Assembly (NCBI RefSeq): GCF_023051105.1
Contig: NZ_JALKIL010000019.1
Span: 21,613-85,612, forward strand
DNA length: 64,000 bases
Direction: 5' to 3'
DNA from: Anaerobiospirillum sp. NML120449
GTDB taxonomy: Bacteria; Pseudomonadota; Gammaproteobacteria; Enterobacterales; Succinivibrionaceae
Each line of letters starts with the position of its first letter. The stretch's first letter is position 1. Shown piece after piece: positions 49,783 through 59,010 of the stretch. The notes beneath the pieces are model-generated. The model saw only the letters and a list, made by a program, of their open reading frames with translations, searched no databases and was not told where the DNA came from. The position numbers and the translations under genes are program-made.

Positions 49783-50850
49783 GTGATCGAGCTTAAGAAT
49801 ATTGAGAAAGTGTATAACCAGGGAACCTCTACTGAGGTACGAGCCCTGAAGAATATTTCACTTTCCATTGAGCAAGGTGAGATCTTCGGTGTGATTGGTC
49901 TGTCAGGTGCAGGCAAATCAACCCTGATCCGCCACATCAATATGCTGGAGCGTCCTACCTCTGGTCAGGTAATAGTGGACGGCCAGGATCTGACCGCCAT
50001 GAGCGAGTCAGCTCTGCGCAGCGCCCGCAGCCGCATAGGCATGATTTTCCAGAGCTTCAACCTGCTCTCCTCCGCTACTGTAGCTGACAATATTGCCTTC
50101 CCTCTCAAGCTTGAGGGCAAGATGAGCGATGAGGCCATCAAGGTCCGCGTCACCGAACTACTTGATCTGGTAGGTCTTTCTGACAAGGCCCGCATGTATC
50201 CGGCTCAGCTCTCGGGCGGTCAGAAACAGCGTGTGGGTATTGCCCGAGCTCTGGCCAATAACCCTAAGGTGCTCTTATGTGACGAGGCTACCTCAGCCCT
50301 TGATCCCAAGACCACCATGTCCATTCTCAAGCTGCTCACAGATCTGCGTGACAAGCTTAATCTGACCATTGTCATCATTACCCACCAGATGGAGGTCATC
50401 AAGGAATGCTGTGACCGCGTGGCTGTAATTGACGGTGGCGTGATTTCCGAGATGGGCCCTACCCTCAAGGTATTTACCGATCCTCAGCAGGATCTGACCC
50501 GCCGTCTGGTCAGCGCTGCCGTGCGCCGTGACCTGCCTGAGCTTCTCAGACATACTGAGATTGTTCCTGAGTATACCGAGGGCTCCAAGGCCGTTATCGA
50601 GCTGCTCTTCCTTGGACCTAAGGCTGATGCCCCGGTAATCGTGGAAGTTGCCATGCTCTGCAAGGTAATGATCAGTATTCTCGGTGGCAGTATCGACCAC
50701 ATCAAGAAAGAGCCTTTTGGTCTGATGGTGGTTGAAGTGGGTGGTTCCCGTGAGGAAATTGAGCACGCTCTTGTCGAGCTCAAGGCCCGTGTTCACAAGG
50801 TTGAGGTTTTAGGATATGACCAGCGTAAGCAGCTTTCTGACTTCCAGTGA
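49783..50850 (+). CDS. metN: Methionine ABC transporter ATP-binding protein
   Basis: ATPase of the MetNI methionine importer, 355 residues. Walker A GLSGAGKST, signature LSGGQKQRVGIARAL, Walker B VLLCDEATSALD, switch ITHQM, then a C-terminal NIL/ACT-like domain (about 265-350) that binds methionine and inhibits transport when methionine is plentiful. I choose the GTG at 49783 (VIELKNIEKVY): AGGAAG lies about 10 nt upstream and it fits E. coli MetN, which begins MIKLSNITKVF. No S-box or clear MetJ box was seen upstream. Confidence 0.94.
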   Translation: MIELKNIEKVYNQGTSTEVRALKNISLSIEQGEIFGVIGLSGAGKSTLIRHINMLERPTSGQVIVDGQDLTAMSESALRSARSRIGMIFQSFNLLSSATVADNIAFPLKLEGKMSDEAIKVRVTELLDLVGLSDKARMYPAQLSGGQKQRVGIARALANNPKVLLCDEATSALDPKTTMSILKLLTDLRDKLNLTIVIITHQMEVIKECCDRVAVIDGGVISEMGPTLKVFTDPQQDLTRRLVSAAVRRDLPELLRHTEIVPEYTEGSKAVIELLFLGPKADAPVIVEVAMLCKVMISILGGSIDHIKKEPFGLMVVEVGGSREEIEHALVELKARVHKVEVLGYDQRKQLSDFQ

Positions 50851-51511
50851 GTGGGCACAGTACTCACGCATGGCAGGCCTGTTATGGGAGGCCACTTTAC
50901 AGACTCTGTACATGGTAGGTGCTTCATCAGCAATCTCTATCGCCCTTGGTGTTCCTCTGGGCGTGCTGCTGCTTATCACCTCCCGTGGCTATTTCTTCGA
51001 GAGCCCTAATTTCTACCGCATTCTGGGTACCATTGTTAACGCTCTGCGTTCTATCCCTTTCATCATTCTCATGGTGGCTATCAGTCCTCTTACCAAGATG
51101 ATTGTCGGATCCTCCATTGGTACTACAGCTGTAATCGTTCCTCTGGTAGTAGGTACCATTCCTTTTACCGGACGTCTGGTGGAAACCTCACTGCGTACCG
51201 TACCAACAGGTCTGATTGAAGCTGCCACCTCCATGGGTGCCAGCCCATGGCAGATCGTGCGCAAGGTGCTGCTCCCTGAGGCTCTGCCTGAGCTTATTCA
51301 GAACTTCACCATCACTGTTATCGTGATTATCGGCTGTTCAGCCATGGCTGGTGCCATTGGTGGCGGCGGCCTTGGTGACGTGGCTATCCGTTACGGTTAC
51401 ATGCGTTTCCGTCTGGACATGATGATTGGCACTGTTGTCATTCTGATTCTCATGGTGCAGATTGTTCAGTTTATTGGTGACTGGCTGACCCGTAAGGTCG
51501 ACCACCGCTAA
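50816..51511 (+). CDS. metI: Methionine ABC transporter permease
   Basis: Permease of the MetNI importer, 231 residues, five to six membrane segments with the EAA loop EAATSMGASPWQIVRKVLLPEAL that couples to MetN. The gene overlaps the metN 3' end by 35 bp, so the two are translationally coupled. No metQ (substrate-binding lipoprotein) follows: the next 500 bp hold a repeat and a terminator, and then ilvD on the other strand. Confidence 0.93.
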   Translation: MTSVSSFLTSSEWAQYSRMAGLLWEATLQTLYMVGASSAISIALGVPLGVLLLITSRGYFFESPNFYRILGTIVNALRSIPFIILMVAISPLTKMIVGSSIGTTAVIVPLVVGTIPFTGRLVETSLRTVPTGLIEAATSMGASPWQIVRKVLLPEALPELIQNFTITVIVIIGCSAMAGAIGGGGLGDVAIRYGYMRFRLDMMIGTVVILILMVQIVQFIGDWLTRKVDHR

Positions 51512-51637
51512 ACAGCAGTCCCGGCTACACCTGCAGGTGGCACATATCAGCAGCACAGCGCCGATTCCCGGCGCCTGAGCTGCCGCCTGAGGCCGGTCAG
51601 GCCGCGCATGGCCCTTGCCCTGGCAGCCATATGGCCT

Positions 51638-51743
51638 GGCCACCAGGTCAGGCCATGAGCCCCAGCCATGGGCCCGGCCACCAGGCCAGGCCATGAGCCC
51701 CAGCCATGGGCCCGGCCACCAGGCCAGGCCATGAGCCCAGGCC
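51638..51743. repeat. 38-bp tandem repeat, about 3 copies
   Basis: Units GGCCACCAGGCCAGGCCATG + AGCCCCAGCCATGGGCCC at 51638, 51676 and 51714, in the gap between metI and ilvD. Otherwise 51512-51941 shows no gene. Confidence 0.88.
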
Positions 51744-51941
51744 AGTACTGGTCATAGGTCACAGGCACATGCTAAAACTTAAAAGAGCGTATGTGTCATG
51801 ACGGACCAGCTGGCTGCAGGTGAAGCGATAAGTGCTGTTATGCTGGCAGACTGACCGGCTTACCCGGGTTACCATGGTCTTGCCTGGTAACGATATCAGG
51901 GACGCTACATCAGGCAGTATGCCTTGCAAAGAAAGCAAAGA

Positions 51942-51980
51942 AAAACCCCGGATTTGCAGTAAAGTGCAATCCGGGGTTTT
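51942..51980 (-). terminator. Terminator of ilvD
   Basis: AAAACCCCGGATTTGCA / TGCAATCCGGGGTTTT, one bulged T. A and T runs on both sides let it also stop metNI transcripts. Confidence 0.85.
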
Positions 51981-52019
51981 GTCGTTATGGGGCCCGGTAA
52001 AGAGCCGGGTCATTGATTA

Positions 52020-53858
52020 TCAGTTAAGACGGGACAGGTCACGTACGCCGCCACGGTCAGCTGAGGATGCCAGAGCTGCATAGGTCTTAAGAGCAGTGGA
52101 TACCTCGCGGACACGGCTTTCAGGACGGAAAGCACGGTTACCACGGCTTTGCATTGCGCTGCGACGCTGGGCCAGCTCCTCATCATCAAGGGTAACTGAG
52201 ATCAGACGATTAGGAATGTCGATATTAATCATGTCGCCATTCTTGATAAGAGCGATATTACCGCCATTGGCAGCCTCAGGAGAGACGTGACCAATGGACA
52301 GGCCAGAGGTACCGCCTGAGAAACGGCCGTCAGTAATCAGGGCGCATGATTTGCCCAGACCCATGGACTTGAGATAGGAGGTAGGGTAGAGCATTTCCTG
52401 CATGCCAGGACCGCCCTTAGGGCCTTCATAACGAATGACCACTACGTGACCGGCCTTAACCTTGCCACCTAAAATGCCGTCTACAGCATCTTCCTGCGAC
52501 TCAAAGACAATGGCAGGGCCGACAAAGCGCAGAATGGAGCTGTCTACACCTGCAGTCTTAACAATACAGCCATCCACAGCCAGGTTGCCATAGAGTACAG
52601 CAAGACCGCCGTCCTGAGAATAGGCATGCTCCTTATCGCGGATACAGCCGTCAGCGCGGTCAGTGTCAGCTACATCATAGTATTTGCTCTGAGAGAAAGG
52701 CTCGATGGTGCGTACATTGCCCGGGGCAGCCAGATAGAACTTTTTGACGTCAGGGCTGGAGGTCTGATCGATTGACCATGCAGCAAGCTCTTCGGCAAGA
52801 GTCATCTGAAGAACATTACGGCATTCAGTATTGAGCAGAGATGCCTTATTGAGCTCGTTCAGGATGCTCATAATGCCACCGGCACGGTGTACATCTTCGA
52901 TGTGGTATTTGTGAGTGGAAGGGGCTACCTTGCACAGGTGAGGTACCTTACGTGACAGGCGGTCGATATCACTCATGGTGAAGTCAACCTCAGCCTCACT
53001 GGCTACGGCCAGCAGGTGCAGTACTGTGTTGGTAGAGCCGCCCATGGCAATGTCCAGAGTCATTGCATTTTCAAAGGCCGCTTTGGTAGCGATTGAGCGT
53101 GGCAGTACACGGTCATCGTCATGCTCGTAGTACTGACGGGCCAGTTTGACAATTATTTCACCAGCACGGGTAAAGAGCTCTTTACGGGCAGCATGGGTAG
53201 CTACGATAGTGCCGTTACCTGGCAGGGCAAGACCAAGAGCTTCGGTAAGGCAGTTCATGGAATTGGCTGTGAACATGCCTGAGCAGGAGCCGCAGGTAGG
53301 GCAGGCGGCAGTTTCCACTTCATTGATCTGCTCATCAGTAGCGTTAGGATCAGCAGCGATAACCATGGCATCAACCAGGTCGAGCTTGTCCTTACCCTCA
53401 ATCTTGCCGGCTTCCATTGGACCACCGGAGACGAAGATAACAGGGATGTTCAGGCGCATGGCGGCCATGAGCATGCCTGGGGTTACCTTGTCACAGTTGG
53501 AAATACATACCAGTGCGTCAGCCTGGTGAGCATTGACGCTGTACTCAACGCTGTCGGCAATGATTTCACGGCTTGGCAGTGAGTAGAGCATGCCGGAGTG
53601 ACCCATGGCAATGCCATCATCCACGGCAATGGTATTGAACTCTTTGGCAACGCCGCCGGCCTGCTCAATGGCACGGGCTACCAGAGTGCCTACATCCTTG
53701 AGATGAACGTGGCCAGGTACAAACTGGGTAAAGGAATTGGCTACGGCAATAATAGGCTTACCAAAGTCCTCATCTTTCATGCCGGTTGCTTTCCATAAGG
53801 CGCGGGCGCCGGCCATTTTCTTGGACTCGTAGGTAACGCTGGAACGGTATTTAGGCAT
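52020..53858 (-). CDS. ilvD: Dihydroxy-acid dehydratase
   Basis: Third step common to valine, isoleucine and leucine synthesis: dehydrates dihydroxy acids to 2-keto acids using an iron-sulfur cluster. 612 residues (E. coli 616). Cluster cysteines in [11 protein letters not shown] and [19 protein letters not shown]-terminal [20 protein letters not shown] lies 8 nt before ATG 53858; an upstream in-frame start (53906) adds residues with no family match. It follows ilvE on the same strand, the order of the E. coli ilvGMEDA operon, but a terminator-like structure stands between them and ilvG, ilvM and ilvA are not here. Confidence 0.96.
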   Translation of the reverse strand: MPKYRSSVTYESKKMAGARALWKATGMKDEDFGKPIIAVANSFTQFVPGHVHLKDVGTLVARAIEQAGGVAKEFNTIAVDDGIAMGHSGMLYSLPSREIIADSVEYSVNAHQADALVCISNCDKVTPGMLMAAMRLNIPVIFVSGGPMEAGKIEGKDKLDLVDAMVIAADPNATDEQINEVETAACPTCGSCSGMFTANSMNCLTEALGLALPGNGTIVATHAARKELFTRAGEIIVKLARQYYEHDDDRVLPRSIATKAAFENAMTLDIAMGGSTNTVLHLLAVASEAEVDFTMSDIDRLSRKVPHLCKVAPSTHKYHIEDVHRAGGIMSILNELNKASLLNTECRNVLQMTLAEELAAWSIDQTSSPDVKKFYLAAPGNVRTIEPFSQSKYYDVADTDRADGCIRDKEHAYSQDGGLAVLYGNLAVDGCIVKTAGVDSSILRFVGPAIVFESQEDAVDGILGGKVKAGHVVVIRYEGPKGGPGMQEMLYPTSYLKSMGLGKSCALITDGRFSGGTSGLSIGHVSPEAANGGNIALIKNGDMINIDIPNRLISVTLDDEELAQRRSAMQSRGNRAFRPESRVREVSTALKTYAALASSADRGGVRDLSRLN

Positions 53859-54026
53859 TTGCTGTCCTTTCAGGCTCACATTGTGAGTCAGGTCCCCAAG
53901 TGGCATCGACTGATATCAAGTGGCATAAAAACAAATGAAAAAACAGGGATACGTCCCCAGGACGCACAGTCACCTGTTTTCAAATAATGCTCTGGCAGTG
54001 CCAGCTCAGGGATAAAAAAATCAGGG

Positions 54027-54075
54027 AAAGAAAAGGCCCCGGGAGGGGCCCTTCACGAGTCCGCTTTACGGACTC
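54027..54075 (-). terminator. Tandem hairpins after ilvE
   Basis: Reading on the minus strand: GAGTCCG-TAAAG-CGGACTC, then AAGGGCCCC-TCCC-GGGGCCTT with TTTCTTT. They lie between ilvE and ilvD, so could end the ilvE transcript or attenuate readthrough into ilvD. Confidence 0.72.
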
Positions 54076-54089
54076 AGGCTTAATTATTC

Positions 54090-55028
54090 TTACTTCTTAA
54101 CTGGAGTGAGCCAGCCCCACTTATCTTCAATCTTGCCTGATACCAGGTCGAAGAATACTTCCTGAAGCTTTTTAGTGACTGGGCCACGGTGGCCTGGGCC
54201 GACATCAATGCCATCGACAGAGGCAATAGGAGTGATTTCAGCGGCGGTGCCGGTGAAGAAAGCCTCGTCAGAGAGGTAGCACATCTCACGCTGGAGCTTC
54301 TGCTCGTATACAGGGATGTTTAATACCTCTTTGGCAATAGTGATGATGCTGTGACGGGTAATACCTGGCAGCAGACCATTGGTAAATGGAGCTGTGTAGA
54401 TAGCGCCGTTCTTGACAAAGAATACGTTTTCGCCTGAACCTTCGGAAATGAAGCCGTCAGTATCCAGAGCAATGGCTTCTACATAGCCATTCTGGTGAGC
54501 CTCATTGGAGATAAGGATAGAGCTTAAGTAGTTACCGGCAGCCTTGGCTTCGGTAGGAATGGTGTTTGGGGCCAGACGGTTCCAGCTGGATACGCCAACC
54601 TTAACGCCCTTCTCAAGGCCCTCCTCACCAAGGTAGGCACCCCATGGCATGGCAGCGATCATGGCAGAGGCCTGGGCACCCTCAGGGATGCGTACACCAA
54701 GGCCGATTTCACCCAGGAATACCAGAGGACGGATATAGCCGGACTCAAGTCCGTTTTCTACGATGATGTCGCAGCAGGCCTGCTTGATCTGCTCTTTGGT
54801 GTAAGGAACAGGGAAGCGGTAAATCTTTGCGGAGTTGAAAAGACGGTCAATGTGCTCGTCAAGACGGAAAATGCATGGGTCTTTTGGAGTTGCGTAGGCG
54901 CGAATACCCTCGAATACGGCAGTGCCATAGTGTAAGGCATGGGAAAGAACGTGTACCTTGGCATCAGCATAGTTAACCATTTTGCCGTTGAACCAGATGT
55001 ATTTGGTTGGGGTGTTATTGAGACTCAT
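54090..55028 (-). CDS. ilvE: Branched-chain amino acid aminotransferase
   Basis: PLP enzyme of fold type IV, 312 residues, last step of valine, leucine and isoleucine synthesis. Catalytic lysine in EAKAAGNYLSS; phosphate- and substrate-binding motifs EGSGENVFFVK and LPGITRHSIITIA are present. AGGAG lies 6 nt before ATG 55028 (MSLNNTPTKYIWFNGKMV); two earlier in-frame starts are rejected on this ground. Upstream neighbour of ilvD. Confidence 0.95.
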   Translation of the reverse strand: MSLNNTPTKYIWFNGKMVNYADAKVHVLSHALHYGTAVFEGIRAYATPKDPCIFRLDEHIDRLFNSAKIYRFPVPYTKEQIKQACCDIIVENGLESGYIRPLVFLGEIGLGVRIPEGAQASAMIAAMPWGAYLGEEGLEKGVKVGVSSWNRLAPNTIPTEAKAAGNYLSSILISNEAHQNGYVEAIALDTDGFISEGSGENVFFVKNGAIYTAPFTNGLLPGITRHSIITIAKEVLNIPVYEQKLQREMCYLSDEAFFTGTAAEITPIASVDGIDVGPGHRGPVTKKLQEVFFDLVSGKIEDKWGWLTPVKK

Positions 55029-55735
55029 GAGGAACTCCTGCAGCATCAGCAAAAACCTTATGCGGATGTCTGTGCTCAGATCACGGCATCAAATCCTGAC
55101 AAGGACAGAAATGAAGATAAGCCTTACAGAACTTTCAGTGTGAGCATGGCGGCGCAATAAGGTCAGCGCCCTGAGACAGAATCCAGTGCTGTGCTGTTAA
55201 ATAATTAAGCCAAAAACTTGTTTGATGTCGCTCCGGCCCGTGATGTTAAGGTGCAGCTGCAGCAATAACACTGCTTTAAGCATGATTATGCTTTGAGCAG
55301 TGAGCTGCATTGAGCATCACGCAGCTTTGCCTCCGCGCGCAACTTTGCAGCTACGCAGCATCGCGCAGCATAGCAGCTTCGAAGTATCGCGCTGCGGTTA
55401 TGACAGCTGCATGGGCGCCGGGAGCATAGTGTCAGGCAGAGGGGTGTATGCGGGTACTGTCAGCCAGAGTACAAGGTGTTTTGTAAGCCAGCCCTCCTGG
55501 TTGGAGAGGCTGTACCTTTAACCGGGGTATGCCAGACAGGAATACCTGTTATCAGATCCTGATCTCTGCCAGTATAAAACTGTGTTTTCAGGTAAGTAAG
55601 AGAGCAGCACAGCAACTGATCCGCACGGCTGGTGATACTGCAGCTGATGCTGCATCCAATAATGCAACCAGTGCTGCGGCTCAGGCGGCCGCGCTATGCG
55701 GCCGCCATCGGGTTGCCGTCTTAACTTACCTTAAA
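55029..55735. other. Intergenic region
   Basis: Holds ilvE promoter space and degenerate GCAGC-rich words such as CGCGCAGCATAGCAGC (55300-55400). The + strand frames reaching into 55736 are shadows of the transporter gene. Confidence 0.45.
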
Positions 55736-56761
55736 TCAGGCCTGCTGGGCAGCGCCCTGGGCTGGAGCAGCAAATTCTTCGTGCTCGTCAGAAAAATCAT
55801 TGCCCTCGCCGCTGGCAGAATCATCGTTGTCCTGATCATCGTTCATATTGGCAAAGACGGTGGCCAGGACTGGTCCGGAGATATTGTGCCATACAGAGAA
55901 GATGGCAGCTGGAACTGCGGACAGTGGATTGAAGTGGGCCATGGCAAGAGCTACGCCCAGACCGGAATTCTGCATGCCTACTTCGATAGACAGGGCCTTG
56001 CGCTTCTTGAGGTCCATACGGAAAGCCTTTGCCAGAGCATAGCCAAGAGCCAGACCAAGAACATTATGCAAAATGACTACGGCAAAGATTAACAGGCCGG
56101 TACGGGCGATCTGATCACGGCTTACAGCAACTACGGCTACAACAATGGCCACGATGGCAAATACTGAGATCATTGGCATAACTGATACGGCACTGCGAAC
56201 GAAACCGCCAAATAAAGCATTTACCACAACGCCAGCTACGATAGGCAGAACCATGATGTACAGAATGGACATGAACATGGATACCGGATCTACGCTTACC
56301 CACTGCTGGGCAAAGAGGTAGATTAAGGCCGGTGTGACTACTGGAGCCATGACTGTAGTACAGGCGGAGATAGTCACAGACAATGGCACATCTCCACGAC
56401 CAAGGAAGGTCATGACGTTGGAGGCGGTGCCGCCAGGGCAGCATCCTACCAGAATGACGCCAACGGCAATTTCGGCAGGGAGCTGTAGCACAAGGCAGAG
56501 AATATAGGCTAAAAGAGGCATAATCGCGAACTGGCCCACCACGCCAATAATGACGTCTACAGGGCGCTTCACGACTTCCGAGAAGTCCTTGGCACGAAGG
56601 GTAAGACCCATTCCAAACATCACAATACCAAGCAAAATGCTGATATAGCCGGCAAGGAACTTAAGGGCGTCTGGGAAGTAGAAAGCAATAATCGCGGCGG
56701 CAATAACCCAGAAAGCAAAGGTTTTACCGAAAAATGCGCTCATTTTAGCTAAAGTCTGCAT
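55736..56761 (-). CDS. BASS-family sodium-dependent transporter
   Basis: Membrane transporter of 341 residues, about nine or ten hydrophobic segments, of the bile acid:sodium symporter superfamily. Family motif GCCPGGTASNVMTFLGRGDV with the following ISACTTVMAPVVTPAL, and the second half EVGMQNSGLGVALA. The C terminus adds a charged disordered tail (MNDDQDNDDSASGEG). Bacterial members carry pantothenate, keto acids or other organic anions; substrate unknown. GGAGG lies 5 nt before ATG 56761. This ribosome site lies inside the small upstream ORF, which overlaps the start by 17 bp. Confidence 0.92.
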   Translation of the reverse strand: MQTLAKMSAFFGKTFAFWVIAAAIIAFYFPDALKFLAGYISILLGIVMFGMGLTLRAKDFSEVVKRPVDVIIGVVGQFAIMPLLAYILCLVLQLPAEIAVGVILVGCCPGGTASNVMTFLGRGDVPLSVTISACTTVMAPVVTPALIYLFAQQWVSVDPVSMFMSILYIMVLPIVAGVVVNALFGGFVRSAVSVMPMISVFAIVAIVVAVVAVSRDQIARTGLLIFAVVILHNVLGLALGYALAKAFRMDLKKRKALSIEVGMQNSGLGVALAMAHFNPLSAVPAAIFSVWHNISGPVLATVFANMNDDQDNDDSASGEGNDFSDEHEEFAAPAQGAAQQA

Positions 56762-56921
56762 GGTGGCCTCCAAAGCTCTCCTGCTCAGGGCGGTCCATCG
56801 CGCGGTCATTCCAGCACATGCTGTAATTGCTCTCAAAACAGTTATTGTTGCAATTTTGATATGCAGGTCGATAACCCGGACGATAACCGTACTCACAGGA
56901 GGCAAAGTTACGATATGACAT
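56745..56921 (-). CDS. Possible 58-residue Tyr/Cys/Asn-rich protein overlapping the transporter start
   Basis: ATG at 56921 with GAGG 5-6 nt upstream. The product begins MSYRNFASCEYGYRPGYRPA and continues CNNNCFESNYSMCWND, with four cysteines. Its stop (56745) lies inside the transporter gene, 17 bp past that start. No family recognised. It may be a leader ORF whose translation controls the transporter, or a small cytoplasmic protein. Confidence 0.42.
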   Translation of the reverse strand: MSYRNFASCEYGYRPGYRPAYQNCNNNCFESNYSMCWNDRAMDRPEQESFGGHHADFS

Positions 56922-57436
56922 ATTTGCCTCGCTTATCTGCACGGCAGATAAAAACAAAATAGATATTCCAGACCTGAAAAGCACAAGGTGAAAAGCAAAG
57001 GCCTCAAGCCCTGCATTTTCTGCTTCAGACTGCGCCACCCTCAGACAGTCAAGGTGGCTCAGCCAGGCTGTGTACAGCGCAGCAAAGCACCGCAAAATAA
57101 GAAACTGATTAAGCAGGTTTCTTACACCGGTAAGATAAAGTGCTTCACCGGTAAGTGCGGCCATAAAGCCATAATGCAGCAGGATTGAACCACATCAGGC
57201 TGCAACTGCGTTGTACCTGCATTCTAAGCAACAAAAACAGGCCAGTGGTACCAGTGCACCAAAACAAAACATTAATAATTGTATTCCCTGTAATAACCAT
57301 GCAATTGCACCAAAATAAAACAAAATACACTGGCCATACCCTGGAAAATCCTGCTCCCAATGCAAACCTTTGCATAAGCACAAGCCACATAATCAGGCCA
57401 TTTATAGCTTAGACAAATATCGATATATGCAGGCAT
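56922..57436. other. Intergenic region before the flagellin array
   Basis: About 500 bp, AT-rich. Holds two copies of CACCAAAACAAAAC-like sequence (57258 and 57308). No gene seen. Confidence 0.45.
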
Positions 57437-57462
57437 AGAAAAGGCGGGACTTTTGCCCGCCT
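57437..57462 (-). terminator. Terminator of fla4
   Basis: AGGCGGG-CAAAAGT-CCCGCCT followed by TTTCT on the minus strand. It is preceded by a long purine-rich stretch (GAGAGAATAAAGAG on the + strand, 57470-57548). Confidence 0.85.
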
Positions 57463-57553
57463 CGATGAGATAGAGAGAATAAAGAGAATAAAAAAGAGAA
57501 AAATAAGAGAGAGAAAGATAGAGAACTAAAAGAGATAGAGAGAAAAAAACTGT

Positions 57554-58480
57554 TTACTGACCGAGCAGGTTAATAGCAATAGTAGGGCGCTGGTTAGCCT
57601 GGGCCAGTACGGTCTGAGAAGCCTGCTGAATAATGTTATTCTGAGTCAGGGCAGCGGTCTCAGAGGCGAAGTCTGTGTCACGAATTCTGCTGCGGGCATC
57701 AGACTGATTTTCGGAAATATTAGCCTGATTACGAATAGTGCTTTCCATTCGATTTTGTAAAGCACCAAGTCCGGCACGCTTGGAATCAACAGCCTGAATA
57801 AGCTTGTCGATATTCTCTAAAACATAAGTGGCTTTTGAAGCAGTAGAGATTGTAAAACGGATGGCATTATTGTTGGTTTTGTCCTGCATAAAACCAAACT
57901 TGGCATTATTATCTTTCTGATTAGTTGGATTGATGCCAGCCTGGTCTGCGATGCCGCTTAATGTAAAAGGATCTTTCCAGTTGAGGGATAAAGTGTTTCC
58001 TGCATTCGCGCCAACCTGGAACTTAAGTTCACCGCTACTTGGAATGAGGCCAACACTGGCTCCCATGAGAATTTCATGACCGGCGAAAGTAGTCTGGTTG
58101 GCAATACGGGTAATTTCCTGAGAAAGCTGGGTTACCTCCTCCTGAAGAGCCTTACGGTCAGCAGCTGAGTTGGTACCGTTAGCAGACTGTACAGCCAGCA
58201 CACGGATACGCTGCAGCATGTTGGTAGTTTCATCAAGGGCGCCTTCAATAGTCTGGGCAAGGGCAATACCATCATTGGTATTACGGTTACCCTGATTTAA
58301 GCCGTTAATCTGTGAGGTTAAACGGTCTGAAATCTGCAGGCCTGCTGCGTCATCTTTTGCTGAGTTGATACGCAGACCAGATGACAGTCTCTGGTAGCTG
58401 GTGTTCAGGCTCAGAGTTGCATTACTGAGCTTGCGCTGAGCATTGATGGACGAGACGTTAGTATTAACGTATAAGGCCAT
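57554..58480 (-). CDS. Flagellin paralogue 4
   Basis: Flagellin of 308 residues, ending INLLGQ. The N-terminal block is as in fla1. The centre ([20 protein letters not shown]) is shared with fla5 and fla6 and not with the + strand copies. A 191-bp stretch (57930-58120) is identical, including silent sites, to 60686-60876 in fla6. AAAGGAG precedes the ATG. Own sigma-54 promoter and own terminator, so a single-gene transcript. Confidence 0.97.
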   Translation of the reverse strand: MALYVNTNVSSINAQRKLSNATLSLNTSYQRLSSGLRINSAKDDAAGLQISDRLTSQINGLNQGNRNTNDGIALAQTIEGALDETTNMLQRIRVLAVQSANGTNSAADRKALQEEVTQLSQEITRIANQTTFAGHEILMGASVGLIPSSGELKFQVGANAGNTLSLNWKDPFTLSGIADQAGINPTNQKDNNAKFGFMQDKTNNNAIRFTISTASKATYVLENIDKLIQAVDSKRAGLGALQNRMESTIRNQANISENQSDARSRIRDTDFASETAALTQNNIIQQASQTVLAQANQRPTIAINLLGQ

Positions 58481-58508
58481 ATTTTTCTCCTTTATCGTTC
58501 AGAGCGAG

Positions 58509-58600
58509 CGACCTTTTATCAATAAGGTCGTGTCGATCATAACTACACTGATCGACTGTATTTCCGAGGTCTGTCTCCCCTGGAAATACTGGGCAGACCC
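58509..58600 (-). ncRNA. Structured 5' leader of fla4
   Basis: Transcript order: GTCTG (A), GTATTTCC (B), CAGAC (A'), GGAAATAC (B'), then GTCGATCA/TGATCGAC and CGACCTT/AAGGTCG hairpins. The A-B-A'-B' order is that of a pseudoknot or of two exclusive stems. The B stem has a sequence unlike fla5-7 but still pairs perfectly. Confidence 0.6.
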
Positions 58601-58624
58601 TTATGCTTCTGATACCTGATAAGT

Positions 58625-58640
58625 AGCAACATGCAGGCCA
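58625..58640 (-). promoter_or_regulatory. Sigma-54 promoter of fla4
   Basis: Minus strand TGGCCTGCATGTTGCT, matching TGGC-N7-TTGC. It places the start near 58614. Confidence 0.8.
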
Positions 58641-58946
58641 GGTGATGCTATAAGCTGTTTTATATGCACAGTAAAAACTTTATAAAAGGCATATTCAAGC
58701 GCTTTATAAAGCGTAAAAAATATTACACATAATCAGTCTTAAATGGGTGTTTCCCCAGAGAAACGTACTCCAGGTGTAAAAATTGACGCTGTATAAAACG
58801 AAAAGCATAGACTTTTGTACAGGTGGCAGTAATCACAGGTCAATTTTGCCATTTATGCCTGGTTCGACCTAGCATAATATTGACGGGGCACGTAATTGCC
58901 GTTTAGCCTGGCAACAACTGCATTACAAAACAAGATATACAGACGT

Positions 58947-58972
58947 AAAAAAGGCGGGAGCTGGGCCCGCCT
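58947..58972 (-). terminator. Terminator of fla5
   Basis: AGGCGGG-CCCAGCT-CCCGCCT followed by TTTTTAC on the minus strand. Confidence 0.87.
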
Positions 58973-59010
58973 CGATGAGAAAGAGAGAAAGAGAGTAAAT
59001 CTTTACGTAG

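Noticed and set aside
55529..56092. 187-codon + strand frame
   Set aside because: Antisense shadow of the BASS transporter gene.
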